From Halegenticoccus tardaugens (lineage in GTDB: Archaea > Halobacteriota > Halobacteria > Halobacteriales > Haloferacaceae): a DNA stretch of 64,000 nucleotides. Position 1 is the stretch's first letter; each line of letters opens with the position of its first letter. The stretch covers positions 234,494-298,493 of the forward strand of contig NZ_SDIC01000007.1 of NCBI RefSeq assembly GCF_004116405.1. The letters are read 5' to 3'. The notes below the pieces were generated by a model that was given only the letters and a program-made list of their open reading frames with translations, did no database searches and was not told the DNA's origin. A program made the position numbers and the translations under genes. This document shows positions 44,676-53,252 of this stretch, piece after piece.

Positions 44676-46751
44676 ATGAGCATCAATCGAGACACAATCA
44701 CGAACGCGGTCGACACTATCAAAGAGAAAACGCCGTTCGTCTCGTCGAGCGACACCGACGACGAACCCGTCAGCGAAGAGTACGAGTCAGTCACGCACCA
44801 CGCGCGGACGCTTGCGCCATCGAGTATCAAGTTCGAATCGGACGCGATACGCTCGGGCGAACGGTGGGCGAAAGTGCTGTTCATCGCGAACTGGCCCGAA
44901 GCGGCAAAGCCCGGCCTACTCGAACTCGTCACGACACACCCGAGTGCTGACGTCGACTTCGCACTGCACGCTGCGCCGATTTGCGCCGAACGTGCGGTTT
45001 CAAAGTTCGACGAAGCGGTACGCGAGCTGCAGACGACGAAGCGCCAAAAGCAGAAGAACAACGACCCGTCGATCGACGACACACTCCGACGACTCAAAGA
45101 GCACCGGCACGTGCTGAGCGACCTTCGGGAAGGAAAGACGAGCGTGCTCAACGTCTCGTGCTATCTGCTCGTTCGGGGCGACACGAAACGCGCCGTCGAT
45201 TCGCTTACTCGCGAGTTGAAGAACGAACTGCAGAAGCGCCAGATGACCGCGAAGACGGTCGACTATCGACAGGGCGACGCGATGGTGAGCGTTTCGCCTA
45301 TCGCGAAAGACGCCGTGAACGCGAAAGAACCGATGCTCTCGGGTGCAGTGGGAGCGCTCTTCCCGTTCAGCGCGGGGACGATAATCGAGAAACAGGGCAT
45401 TCTCATCGGGTATCACGCGACGACTGATGCGCCGCTCATCGTCGATCGATTCGACTGCCCGAACGGGTACAACGTGCTCACAGCGGGCGAAATCGGCGCG
45501 GGGAAGTCATTCGGGTCGAAGCTCTTCATGCTTCGTCACGCGGCGAAAGCCCCCGACACGAAAATGGTGCTCATCGACCCACTCAACGGGTTCGACGAAC
45601 TCGCGACGACACTCGGGGCAGAACGGGTCGTCATCGGCGGCAAGCGCGGGCTGAACCCGCTCAAAATCAATGCAACGCCACCGGACGTGCTCGCGAACAC
45701 CCCCGACGACTTCGACCCGTTCGAAAACCGATTCGAGTCGGTGATGGGCTTCTTCGACGCGTTCTTCCGAACGATCGGCGGCGGGAATGCGGGGATGAGC
45801 AAGATCGAGCGTAACGTCATGGACCGGGCCATTCGCGAAGCGTATCGACGGAACGGTATCATGCCTGACGACCCGTCGACGCACGGGAACCCGAGTCCGA
45901 CGCCGATCGACGTGCACTCGATCCTGGGCGAAGTCGCGGACGATGCGGGGCCGTTCATGCGACACTCGTCGTCGACAGCCCCGCCGACAGACCGCGAACT
46001 CGAACTCTGGGAGAACGCCGCCGCAGAGATGCGCTCGTCGATGCACTCGTTCTTGGGCGGGGAGTTCGCGAATCTCTCGGGTGAAGGCGACGGCGTCGAC
46101 TTCGACAGCGACATCATTTACATCGACATGCAGCAGGGCGAAGGCCGACAGGGAACGTCTCTGATGCTACAACTCGTGCTCAACGAGGTGTACGAGCGCT
46201 CGAAAGAGTACGACGGGAACGTCATCGTCGCGATCGACGAATGCCATTACATGTTCGGCTCGTCGAAGGAGAGCGCCGACAGCGAGAAAGTCGGACAACT
46301 CGACTGGCTCGAAACGCGCGTTCGCCACTCGCGGCACTACAATCTCTCGATACACTTTATTACGCAAGAGGCGCAGGACTTCTTCATCCACCCGATGGCA
46401 GAAACAATCGCGAATCTCTGCGCACTCAAAGTGATCTTCCGATTGCCGAATCTCTCGCCAGCGGACGCCGACAAACTCAGGTTGACATCGCGGGAGGCGG
46501 ACTTCGTCAGAAATGCACTCCCCGGCACGAAAGATCGCGGGTTCTCACACGCACTCCTCGAGGTCGAAGACGTCGGTAAATTCCCCGCGAAGGTCACAGC
46601 CCTCCCTGAAGAAGCAGCGCTCATCGACGACGACATGCGCCCCGACGAGATGCACGAGCAGCTGCATGCTGACGCGAACATGAATTCAGATGCAGACGCA
46701 GACGTGGGCGAGACACACGAAGCAGTCGCCGACGGAGGTGCCGACCGATGA
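44676..46751 (+). CDS. virB4: VirB4-family conjugation/secretion ATPase
   Basis: A 691-residue VirB4 ATPase. The P-loop is 'GEIGAGKSFGSK' near residue 270, the Walker B strand is 'VIVAIDECHYMF' near 516, and the arginine/sensor region follows with 'HFITQEAQDFFIHPMAETI'. The N-terminal 200 residues are the usual VirB4 domain. I start at the ATG just after the previous gene, because the longer frame runs into that gene. Its stop overlaps the next start as ATGA. VirB4 energises pilus or DNA transfer at the inner face of the membrane. This is the most certain member of the transfer operon. Confidence 0.9.
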   Translation: MSINRDTITNAVDTIKEKTPFVSSSDTDDEPVSEEYESVTHHARTLAPSSIKFESDAIRSGERWAKVLFIANWPEAAKPGLLELVTTHPSADVDFALHAAPICAERAVSKFDEAVRELQTTKRQKQKNNDPSIDDTLRRLKEHRHVLSDLREGKTSVLNVSCYLLVRGDTKRAVDSLTRELKNELQKRQMTAKTVDYRQGDAMVSVSPIAKDAVNAKEPMLSGAVGALFPFSAGTIIEKQGILIGYHATTDAPLIVDRFDCPNGYNVLTAGEIGAGKSFGSKLFMLRHAAKAPDTKMVLIDPLNGFDELATTLGAERVVIGGKRGLNPLKINATPPDVLANTPDDFDPFENRFESVMGFFDAFFRTIGGGNAGMSKIERNVMDRAIREAYRRNGIMPDDPSTHGNPSPTPIDVHSILGEVADDAGPFMRHSSSTAPPTDRELELWENAAAEMRSSMHSFLGGEFANLSGEGDGVDFDSDIIYIDMQQGEGRQGTSLMLQLVLNEVYERSKEYDGNVIVAIDECHYMFGSSKESADSEKVGQLDWLETRVRHSRHYNLSIHFITQEAQDFFIHPMAETIANLCALKVIFRLPNLSPADADKLRLTSREADFVRNALPGTKDRGFSHALLEVEDVGKFPAKVTALPEEAALIDDDMRPDEMHEQLHADANMNSDADADVGETHEAVADGGADR

Positions 46752-47899
46752 CGCTACTCTACGAACAGATCGAAGCGACGTCCGAGTACACGCATCGAGA
46801 CGCGTATCACAAACTACGCGGACTCGACATCGCGCGTGACGTCGAGTACTGGGAACACGAACGAGAGATGGCAGGCCAACCACCGTCGAAATATGACTAT
46901 GTCGACGGGATTCACACGACCGTCGCGGTGAACAACTCGTTCTGCGAAGTCTGCGACAGACAAGCGGATTTCGGCCTCGGCGACCGTTTTCTAACATCTG
47001 ACCGACTCTGGCCGAACGACTGGTCGCGAGAGCACCACTTCGCGCGCTGCACCGAATGCGCCCGCAAGTACGGGTCTGCTGACTGTCGCCGACGCGTGTA
47101 CGCAAAGCGACGCAACGACCGAGACGAACCATCGCGTCGAGACATCATCACGGACGCACTGAACGACCCCGTACTTCCGCTGTTCACGATGCGCATCGCA
47201 CTCGCGACGGCCGTCGTACTCGCGTTATCACTCGTCGCACTCGGCAGTCTGTCGCTCATCGCCCCGAGTCTCGCACAGGCGATAGTGAACGGGCTTGTCG
47301 CAGGCTTCACAGACGCCGAGACGCTGTCGATGCTCTCGTGGGTCGCAGCATCCGGTGTCGCAGTGCTGTACGTCGAGTTCCTGCGCAAGCAAGACGACGT
47401 CGACCCGTCGGGTGCGCGCGACGGGTGGAAACGCTCGTGGATTCACGTCGGTGCAGCGGGCGCTCTCGCGCTCGTGGGCGCATCCCTCACCGCAACGGAC
47501 ACTGACACGCTCTGGTTCATCGGAGCGGCGCTCTGGGCGTCAGGGAGCGCGACAGCAGCGTTCGGAATCGAACGTGCGCGAAAATCTGATGACTCGCGAA
47601 CGATCTGGTATCCCGATCGAGTACTCTGGACAGGCGGGCTACGCGTCGCGACGCTGTTCGGACTGGTGGCACTCGTCGCAGGCGTCCCGTCGTGGATGCC
47701 CGACACGGGGGGCGTGCTCTTACTGCTGCCCTCGCCACTGCTCGCGCTGACGTTCGTGCAGCATCACATTCAACACGACACGAGGTTGCAGATGCGCATC
47801 TGGGACCGACTGACGCGCAGCATCGTCGCACTCCCACTCGCGGCGATGACGATTCGAACGGTGACCAACACGCTGCGCGACAACGACGGGAGGAAATGA
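46748..47899 (+). CDS. Zinc-ribbon multi-span membrane protein of the transfer operon
   Basis: A 383-residue protein with an N-terminal cytoplasmic region carrying a two-knuckle zinc ribbon (C66-x2-C69 in 'FCEVCDRQ' and C101-x2-C104 in 'CTECARKY'). Six or seven membrane spans follow from about residue 140 ('IALATAVVLALSLVALGSLS', 'LVGASLTATDTDTLWFIGAA'). It overlaps both neighbours by ATGA, so it is translationally coupled to VirB4 and to the next gene. I know no standard T4SS subunit with this design. It could anchor the VirB4 or coupling ATPases to the membrane. The function is unknown. Confidence 0.8.
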   Translation: MTLLYEQIEATSEYTHRDAYHKLRGLDIARDVEYWEHEREMAGQPPSKYDYVDGIHTTVAVNNSFCEVCDRQADFGLGDRFLTSDRLWPNDWSREHHFARCTECARKYGSADCRRRVYAKRRNDRDEPSRRDIITDALNDPVLPLFTMRIALATAVVLALSLVALGSLSLIAPSLAQAIVNGLVAGFTDAETLSMLSWVAASGVAVLYVEFLRKQDDVDPSGARDGWKRSWIHVGAAGALALVGASLTATDTDTLWFIGAALWASGSATAAFGIERARKSDDSRTIWYPDRVLWTGGLRVATLFGLVALVAGVPSWMPDTGGVLLLLPSPLLALTFVQHHIQHDTRLQMRIWDRLTRSIVALPLAAMTIRTVTNTLRDNDGRK

Positions 47900-48939
47900 C
47901 GATGGGACTGATTAGCCGCCAATACCCGACGGTCGAACTCACTGACGACCATCTTGACACGCCTGACCCCCAGGGTCAACTCGTCAGGATACGCCCCTAC
48001 AAGGAGACTGACGGCATTCTCGACGGTGCCGAGTTTGTCCGTGGACTGTGGTCGATGCAGACGCCGACGACGTCCTCGCTCGAACTGTGGTCCGGCCCCG
48101 ACCAGATCGATCTCATCATGATGGTCGAGGATCCTCAAGAACTGCGAAACCACGTCGCACAAATTTACCCCGGCTCGTCCGTTGAACTCTTTGAGGGGGG
48201 ACCGCTTCCTGCCTTCGAACCTGGCGACTACCTCGCTGGAGCGACGCTCGGCCTCGAAGAAGACTGTGCCCTCCCGTTGAAGCACTTAGAGACGAAGAAC
48301 GCCCTCTCGAAGGACCCATATCGCCAACTCCTCCGAGCAATCGGCGGGGAAGAGTCCGACCGGTCGTTCGTCCAAATCGCGTTCAAGCCCGTCGGGAAGC
48401 GTTGGTACCGACGTGGGCTGATGGGCAAGCTCATGAGTTCGACAGGCGACGACTTGGCGCACTCCTTCCGCCAGGGCGAACTCGTCGGTGAGGTCGAACC
48501 CCGCGTCGTCAAGACTGATAGAGGCCGGAGGGCAGCGAAGGACATCGAAAGCCAGGCGGGGAAGGCCGCGTTCGAAACACGCATCCGCGTCTTCTCGGCC
48601 GCCCCCTCGAAGCGCCAAGCGGCAGAGCGCGCCGAGAAGATCGTCGACAGTTTCGGCGAGTACCGGAACATGGACACCTACCAATCGTTCGATCCGGATC
48701 CGGTCGGGAAACGGCGTCTGAAACTGGCGCTTGAAGCGGCCGCCTGGCGAAGTGTCGCCCGGCAGCATCGCGCACTCCGTGCACTCCGTGGCGATCGCCA
48801 AGTCCTCACCGACGACGAACTCGGGGCGCTCTGCCACCTACCGACTGAAGCCGTCGGCGGGGAATGGATCGACTGGAAACTCTCGAAGCCCGGGAGCGAT
48901 GTCCCGTCGGCCATCGAATCGAAGATACAGTTCGACTAA
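47896..48939 (+). CDS. Coupling-protein N-domain-like protein encoded as a separate gene
   Basis: A 347-residue soluble protein with no ATPase motif. The pattern 'SLELWSGPDQIDLIMMVEDP', 'LRNHVAQIYPGSSVELFEGG', 'ALPLKHLETKNALSKDPYRQ' and 'SFVQIAFKPVGKRWYRRG' resembles the N-terminal region that precedes the ATPase in TraG/HerA-like DNA-transfer proteins of Gram-positive and candidate-phylum bacteria. Here it ends four bases before a gene that begins almost directly with the ATPase. So one protein of two domains seems to be encoded by two genes. I recognise this by pattern only. It overlaps the preceding gene by ATGA. Confidence 0.65.
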   Translation: MTMGLISRQYPTVELTDDHLDTPDPQGQLVRIRPYKETDGILDGAEFVRGLWSMQTPTTSSLELWSGPDQIDLIMMVEDPQELRNHVAQIYPGSSVELFEGGPLPAFEPGDYLAGATLGLEEDCALPLKHLETKNALSKDPYRQLLRAIGGEESDRSFVQIAFKPVGKRWYRRGLMGKLMSSTGDDLAHSFRQGELVGEVEPRVVKTDRGRRAAKDIESQAGKAAFETRIRVFSAAPSKRQAAERAEKIVDSFGEYRNMDTYQSFDPDPVGKRRLKLALEAAAWRSVARQHRALRALRGDRQVLTDDELGALCHLPTEAVGGEWIDWKLSKPGSDVPSAIESKIQFD

Positions 48940-48943
48940 CGCC

Positions 48944-51667
48944 ATGTTTGGAACGTTTTTCGGCGAGGCGGATACCCAGCCAGACGACGATGAACTACCC
49001 GAAGAGAGCACGCCACAGGGCGAGCCCTACCGCATCAATCCCGACGACGAAGTCATCGAAGGCGACATCGTCACCAAAGTCATCGAGCGGACAGCCGACG
49101 GCTCAGAAGCGTACTATGCCGGTCCAAAGATCCGAGGGCTCCTCGAGGACACACGGGCGAAGGCACCGGTCGAGTTAGGATACGTCGTTACGCGCTCAGG
49201 ACGCTTCCGCGACGTGACGCTCGACTTCGTCCGGATGTTTCAGCATCTGTTCGTGTCGGGGACGACCGGCGCGGGGAAGTCCGTCTTGATGCTCTCGATG
49301 ATGCTCCAACTTGCCTGGCGTGGCTATGGCTTCGTCTTCTTCGACCCCAAGGGCGACGATTCGAAGGACCTGATTCGGCTCTTCCCAGAGCACCGGCTGG
49401 ACGACGTCGTCTGGATCGAGCCCGGGAGCGACCGCTTCGACCACTCAATCGGGATCAACTATCTCGACGTCCCCGAATGCGACTCTGAAATGCAAGCAGA
49501 GCGCGCCATCGACGACCGCATTCAGACGCTACACGCCATTTTCGACAACGACGAGAAATACGGCTTCGGCCCGACGATGCGCGCGAATCTTGAGTCGTTA
49601 GGCCGGGCGATGCTCTGGCACAACTACGAGTGCGACGACCCCGCGGAGAAGTACACCATCATCGACATGTACTTCGTGCTCTTGAACCAGGAGCGCCGGG
49701 AAAACTTCGCCGAGCAGGTCGACGACCCGTTTTTGAAAGAGTGGCTTGAGGAACTCGCCCAGATGGAAGAAAAGGAGATCCGCCCACTCATCTCGCGGAT
49801 GAAGTCGTGGGTCGAGAACGGCATCGTCCGGCAGATCATCACCGCTCGCGAGTCAACCGTCGACTTCGCCGAGCTGACCGCCCAGAATAAAATCATCATC
49901 GTCCGGACGCCAGTCGCCAACGACGACATCAAGAAGATGGTGACGCTCGGCACGATGAACCCACTCTGGACGGGCGTGCAGAACCGGTCGTTCGACGGCG
50001 AGGAGAAAGTCCCCTACTTCGCGTTCTTCGACGAGTCAGAGAAGGTGCTCTCGGAGAATTTGAACGTCGAGGACATGCTCCGGCGCGCCCGGTCGATGAA
50101 TCTCTCCGTCACGCTCGGGTGCCAGTTCCCGGACCAACTCGACGAAGTAGGCGTTCTCGACGACATCAAAAACCTCTGTAACACAGCGCTGTTGCTCAAG
50201 TCGCTGAGTGCCGACCAGGTCCGTCCGTTCATGGATCGGTACCGGAACCTCGACGCGACCGACGTCACGGAGATGGGCTTCTATCGTGCGTGGGCAGCAC
50301 TCCCGATCAACGGCGGCACAGAGTTCTCGGACCCGATGAAGCTGTTCACGTTCGCTCCCTACCCGCCCCTGCGCTCCGAGAACGAAGCGTTCGACCGCGT
50401 CGAGAAGAATCTCCGAGAGCGCTATGGTGCGGTTCCTCCGACGGCGGATGAGATCCTAAGCGGTATTAGATACGGCCACAGCGACCAGGGCGAGACGGTC
50501 GACTTCGACGATGACGTCGCTCCCGCTGTCGTGAAGGCTGTATACGACGCCAGTATCGACGATGGTGACCCCGGGGAGTTCGTCGCCCTTTCTGCGTGCG
50601 AGGATGAGATTCGCGCCGCAATCGCCGAGACTGGCCGCGAGACAGTCGACCTGGAGACGCCTGGCGAACTCTATCGGCAGATCATCCAGCGCCTTCCCGC
50701 TGACCAGATTGAACGACGCGAGCGACACGGTGAGTTTGAAGTGAGAGCGACATCCGACGCCCAGGTTGATATCTTCGACGTCGGGCGGGGACGTTCGTCT
50801 GGCGACGCACTGCACGCCCAACTGATGCGAGACGCCTACCCCGAACTCACGCGCAGAGGCCTCGACGTCCGAGTCGTCGCTCAGGACGACGATGCGGGAG
50901 CACAGCCCGACGGGATTGTCGACCCGACACCGCTCCTCGACATTTCCGAGGACGCAGATGCGGTCGACATTCGGACAGCGCTCGACGAGTTCAGCGAATC
51001 GCACCCAGTCGCCGCCCACCTAACAGGAGGTCGTGAGGCGTCCGTCGAGGCGGAGAAATCGACCGGGAGTACGAAGAAAGGCCAGACGATCCTGAACCTC
51101 GCGGACGCCTACCGCGCGGAAAAGAAATGCATCTTCCTCTGCCGGCGCGATCTCGCCGCCGATATCTGGGACGCACTTGCGGCCGACCCGCCTTTCGCGC
51201 GCGCTGATCATCCCGAGACGGGAGAGACGCGCTATTATCACTCTTCGCGCTACCTCTGCGTCGGTGGTGAGCGTGTACTCCGCCGAGGGAGCCGAGAGAG
51301 CGTGTGGGTGCGCGAGGACGACACGGGCGAGTACGTCCTCCGCGAAGGGAACGGCGACGAGCACGCACGCTTTGCGGACGCTGAGAGCATCTTCACTGAC
51401 GCATCGGCGTATGCTTCTCACGGCGAGGATGGTGCTAACTTGCGAACGATCCGAAAACCGGTGATTCCAGAACACGAATTCGGCGACAGCATGCCGACGC
51501 CCGGGGACGACTGGAACATTGTCATCGTCCCCGAAGACGGTGGCCCACTCGAACTGTATCATGATCTGGGCGCGGCTGACGAGACATCCAGGCTGGGCGA
51601 CCACGGCAGCGAGGTCGACATCACCGAGGCCGAACTGACGGACGACCTGGACCGTCTGATCAACTGA
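48944..51667 (+). CDS. FtsK/HerA/TraD-type coupling ATPase with long C-terminal extension
   Basis: A 907-residue ATPase. The P-loop is 'SGTTGAGKSVL' (about residues 105-115), with 'GFVFFDPKGDDSKDLIRLF' just after, as in T4CP/HerA proteins. Walker B is 'VPYFAFFDESEKVL' near 355-368, and 'RARSMNLSVTLGCQFPDQ' forms the sensor region. From about residue 520 there is a 390-residue extension. It contains 'PDGIV' (P655-D656-G657) and, 45 residues later, 'SVEAEKSTGSTKKGQTILNL' (E702, E704, K705). This resembles a restriction-nuclease-like fold of the kind found in replication-relaxation proteins. It closes the transfer operon and probably pumps DNA to the VirB complex. Any nuclease activity is inference. 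Confidence 0.85.
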   Translation: MFGTFFGEADTQPDDDELPEESTPQGEPYRINPDDEVIEGDIVTKVIERTADGSEAYYAGPKIRGLLEDTRAKAPVELGYVVTRSGRFRDVTLDFVRMFQHLFVSGTTGAGKSVLMLSMMLQLAWRGYGFVFFDPKGDDSKDLIRLFPEHRLDDVVWIEPGSDRFDHSIGINYLDVPECDSEMQAERAIDDRIQTLHAIFDNDEKYGFGPTMRANLESLGRAMLWHNYECDDPAEKYTIIDMYFVLLNQERRENFAEQVDDPFLKEWLEELAQMEEKEIRPLISRMKSWVENGIVRQIITARESTVDFAELTAQNKIIIVRTPVANDDIKKMVTLGTMNPLWTGVQNRSFDGEEKVPYFAFFDESEKVLSENLNVEDMLRRARSMNLSVTLGCQFPDQLDEVGVLDDIKNLCNTALLLKSLSADQVRPFMDRYRNLDATDVTEMGFYRAWAALPINGGTEFSDPMKLFTFAPYPPLRSENEAFDRVEKNLRERYGAVPPTADEILSGIRYGHSDQGETVDFDDDVAPAVVKAVYDASIDDGDPGEFVALSACEDEIRAAIAETGRETVDLETPGELYRQIIQRLPADQIERRERHGEFEVRATSDAQVDIFDVGRGRSSGDALHAQLMRDAYPELTRRGLDVRVVAQDDDAGAQPDGIVDPTPLLDISEDADAVDIRTALDEFSESHPVAAHLTGGREASVEAEKSTGSTKKGQTILNLADAYRAEKKCIFLCRRDLAADIWDALAADPPFARADHPETGETRYYHSSRYLCVGGERVLRRGSRESVWVREDDTGEYVLREGNGDEHARFADAESIFTDASAYASHGEDGANLRTIRKPVIPEHEFGDSMPTPGDDWNIVIVPEDGGPLELYHDLGAADETSRLGDHGSEVDITEAELTDDLDRLIN

Positions 51668-52132
51668 TCAGTTGAAGCAGTGGTCTGTCTCGTCGGCATC
51701 AAGGAGGCCGACGTGGACCGCCAACTTCGCTAAGAACGATTTTAGTTCCTCGTTCTCAGCTTCGAGGTCCTCGACGCGAGCGCTCAACTCATCGAGTTCA
51801 CCCGCGATACCAGGGCGACCGACATAGTCGAGACACTCGTCGACGAACGTCAACCCGCGATCAGTGAGTACCCAGACGCGGGCCTTCGACCCGCCGTGCG
51901 GAATGTGGACGCGCTCTCCTGTCTCGCGAATTAGCCCCCAGCGAGCGAGCGTCTCCAGGTGATGTTTGACGCTCCCCTTCGGGACGCCACTCTGCTTGCG
52001 TAGTTCCGATGAATCGATTGTCTCGTCAGTGTCGGCGCCGTCGAACACCTCGAGGAGCCGCTTGCGATGCGGGCCTAAGTTCTCCGCGATCTCGTCGAAA
52101 CTCAGTTTCTCGTCCGTTGTATATGTCGTCAT
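51668..52132 (-). CDS. Winged-helix regulator with C-terminal coiled coil
   Basis: A 154-residue DNA-binding protein. The winged helix occupies about residues 5-95 ('ETIDSSELRKQSGVPKGSVK' then 'HHLETLARWGLIRETGERVH'). The C-terminal part is an acidic coiled coil ('ARVEDLEAENEELKSFLAKL'). It converges on the transfer operon: its stop codon abuts the stop of the coupling ATPase with no gap. It may regulate plasmid genes, perhaps the transfer operon or the small genes to its right. It resembles many haloarchaeal plasmid-borne regulators. Confidence 0.8.
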   Translation of the reverse strand: MTTYTTDEKLSFDEIAENLGPHRKRLLEVFDGADTDETIDSSELRKQSGVPKGSVKHHLETLARWGLIRETGERVHIPHGGSKARVWVLTDRGLTFVDECLDYVGRPGIAGELDELSARVEDLEAENEELKSFLAKLAVHVGLLDADETDHCFN

Positions 52133-52387
52133 AAGTATTCTCCACCAGTCATAACGGGCAATGACAGCAAAAGTATTACTGCCCTATAGGACTGTAGAAC
52201 ATGCGCCCCGAATACTATACGTTCTAACCACCTTCTCACACCCCACCACACGCATCTGACTGTCCACCGGATACATCTCCATATACTGACATGCAAATTC
52301 AAGGAGAGACAGCGGACACGATGGTGTACAGGCGGAGTAGCCAATACCCGCCGACGGACTCACGACGACAGCGGCGAATAGGGTACT

Positions 52388-52552
52388 ATGGACAGTGGAA
52401 TACTTGAGACGAGCCGCGACGTCATCGCAAAGGACGCGTGTGCCGAGGGCGAGCACGAACTCAGCTGGAAACCAGGGGCCATTCTCACATGTGACCGCTG
52501 TGGCCTCGACTCAGCTACGATCACCGACACGCTGGGGCATTCACTGGCATAA
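52388..52552 (+). CDS. Very small zinc-finger-like protein
   Basis: A 54-residue protein starting MDSGILETSRDV, with one Cys near 18, His near 23, and a C-x2-C knuckle ('LTCDRCGLDSATI') and a terminal His. That is enough for a single zinc site. It diverges from the winged-helix regulator across about 255 A/T-rich bases. The acidic composition and clear start favour a real gene. The function is unknown; similar mini-proteins occur throughout haloarchaeal genomes. Confidence 0.6.
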   Translation: MDSGILETSRDVIAKDACAEGEHELSWKPGAILTCDRCGLDSATITDTLGHSLA

Positions 52553-52639
52553 CCTGAGAGACGTACATCTGGTAGTTATACAACACAGTATGAGACCGGT
52601 GAGTTGACCCTTCATTACACATCAGGTGCTCTCCACGCC

Positions 52640-52822
52640 ATGGGAGAGTGGCGAAGTCATACTGTCACCGTGGCTGGAAAACACGTGGGCGTCGTGCTGA
52701 CGAGTACAAGCGGTGACAAAGAATTCATCGTGAATGTTCCACCAGAGCGCGCGCGGACTCTCGGCCGGTCACTTCTCACAGCCGCAGATCACGCCGACGA
52801 AAACCGCACACACCGCTTCTGA
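52640..52822 (+). CDS. Small hypothetical protein
   Basis: A 60-residue protein starting 'MGEWRSHTVTVAGKHVGVVL', with a strand-strand-helix pattern ending 'VPPERARTLGRSLLTAADHA'. It contains no cysteine and no known motif. The beta-beta-alpha shape and same-strand position after the zinc-finger-like gene suggest an operon of small plasmid proteins. An earlier TTG start would add 12 residues. The function is unknown. Confidence 0.55.
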   Translation: MGEWRSHTVTVAGKHVGVVLTSTSGDKEFIVNVPPERARTLGRSLLTAADHADENRTHRF

Positions 52823-52927
52823 GTTACGTATATTGCGTACAAGGTTGGAAAGTCAGCGTTACAAAATTACCATATAATAGTCATTTATAAAAATATAGAA
52901 ATCGCACGACGGCTCGCTGTTTCACGA

Positions 52928-52947
52928 GGGTACACAGGTGTGTACCC
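52928..52947. promoter_or_regulatory. Perfect 20-bp palindrome, likely operator
   Basis: GGGTACACA, then GG, then TGTGTACCC: a perfect inverted repeat 40 bases before the ATG at 52986 and just after a very A/T-rich run (52860-52905). That position suits an operator overlapping a promoter for the following small gene. No other copy was seen in the window. Confidence 0.5.
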
Positions 52948-52985
52948 CGGTGAATTATTGACCCTTCCGCTCATCAGTGGCTTTC

Positions 52986-53132
52986 ATGAAGACAGGTCCA
53001 CTGACGACCCTTACACTCGATATGCCACTCCCGCTGAACCGGCGAGTGTGCGCCGAGATCTACATCGAGACGGTTGAAACAGCAGACGGAACGCGCCGAC
53101 TATACACCGAGTCAATGCTTGAACTCGCCTAG
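52986..53132 (+). CDS. Very small hypothetical protein
   Basis: A 48-residue protein ('MKTGPLTTLTLDMPLPLNRR' to 'YTESMLELA'). It has no known motif. A palindrome and A/T-rich promoter lie just upstream, and it is in line with the next coiled-coil gene. The alternating pattern suggests beta strands. Its reality rests on start context and composition only. Confidence 0.45.
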   Translation: MKTGPLTTLTLDMPLPLNRRVCAEIYIETVETADGTRRLYTESMLELA

Positions 53133-53137
53133 AAAGT

Positions 53138-53151
53138 CTACTCTGGAGTAG
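53138..53151. promoter_or_regulatory. 14-bp palindrome CTACTC-TG-GAGTAG
   Basis: A perfect short palindrome in the 120-base gap before the coiled-coil gene. It may be a binding site used to control that gene. Its length makes chance possible. Confidence 0.35.
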
Positions 53152-53252
53152 TCTATGCGCTATCCACCTCTCTCCGGGCCGGTATCATCCGCGAACCGTG
53201 TAGCCTGTGGCAGCGTCGAGAGACTGCGGACAGGTAACAGGAGTATGTACGA

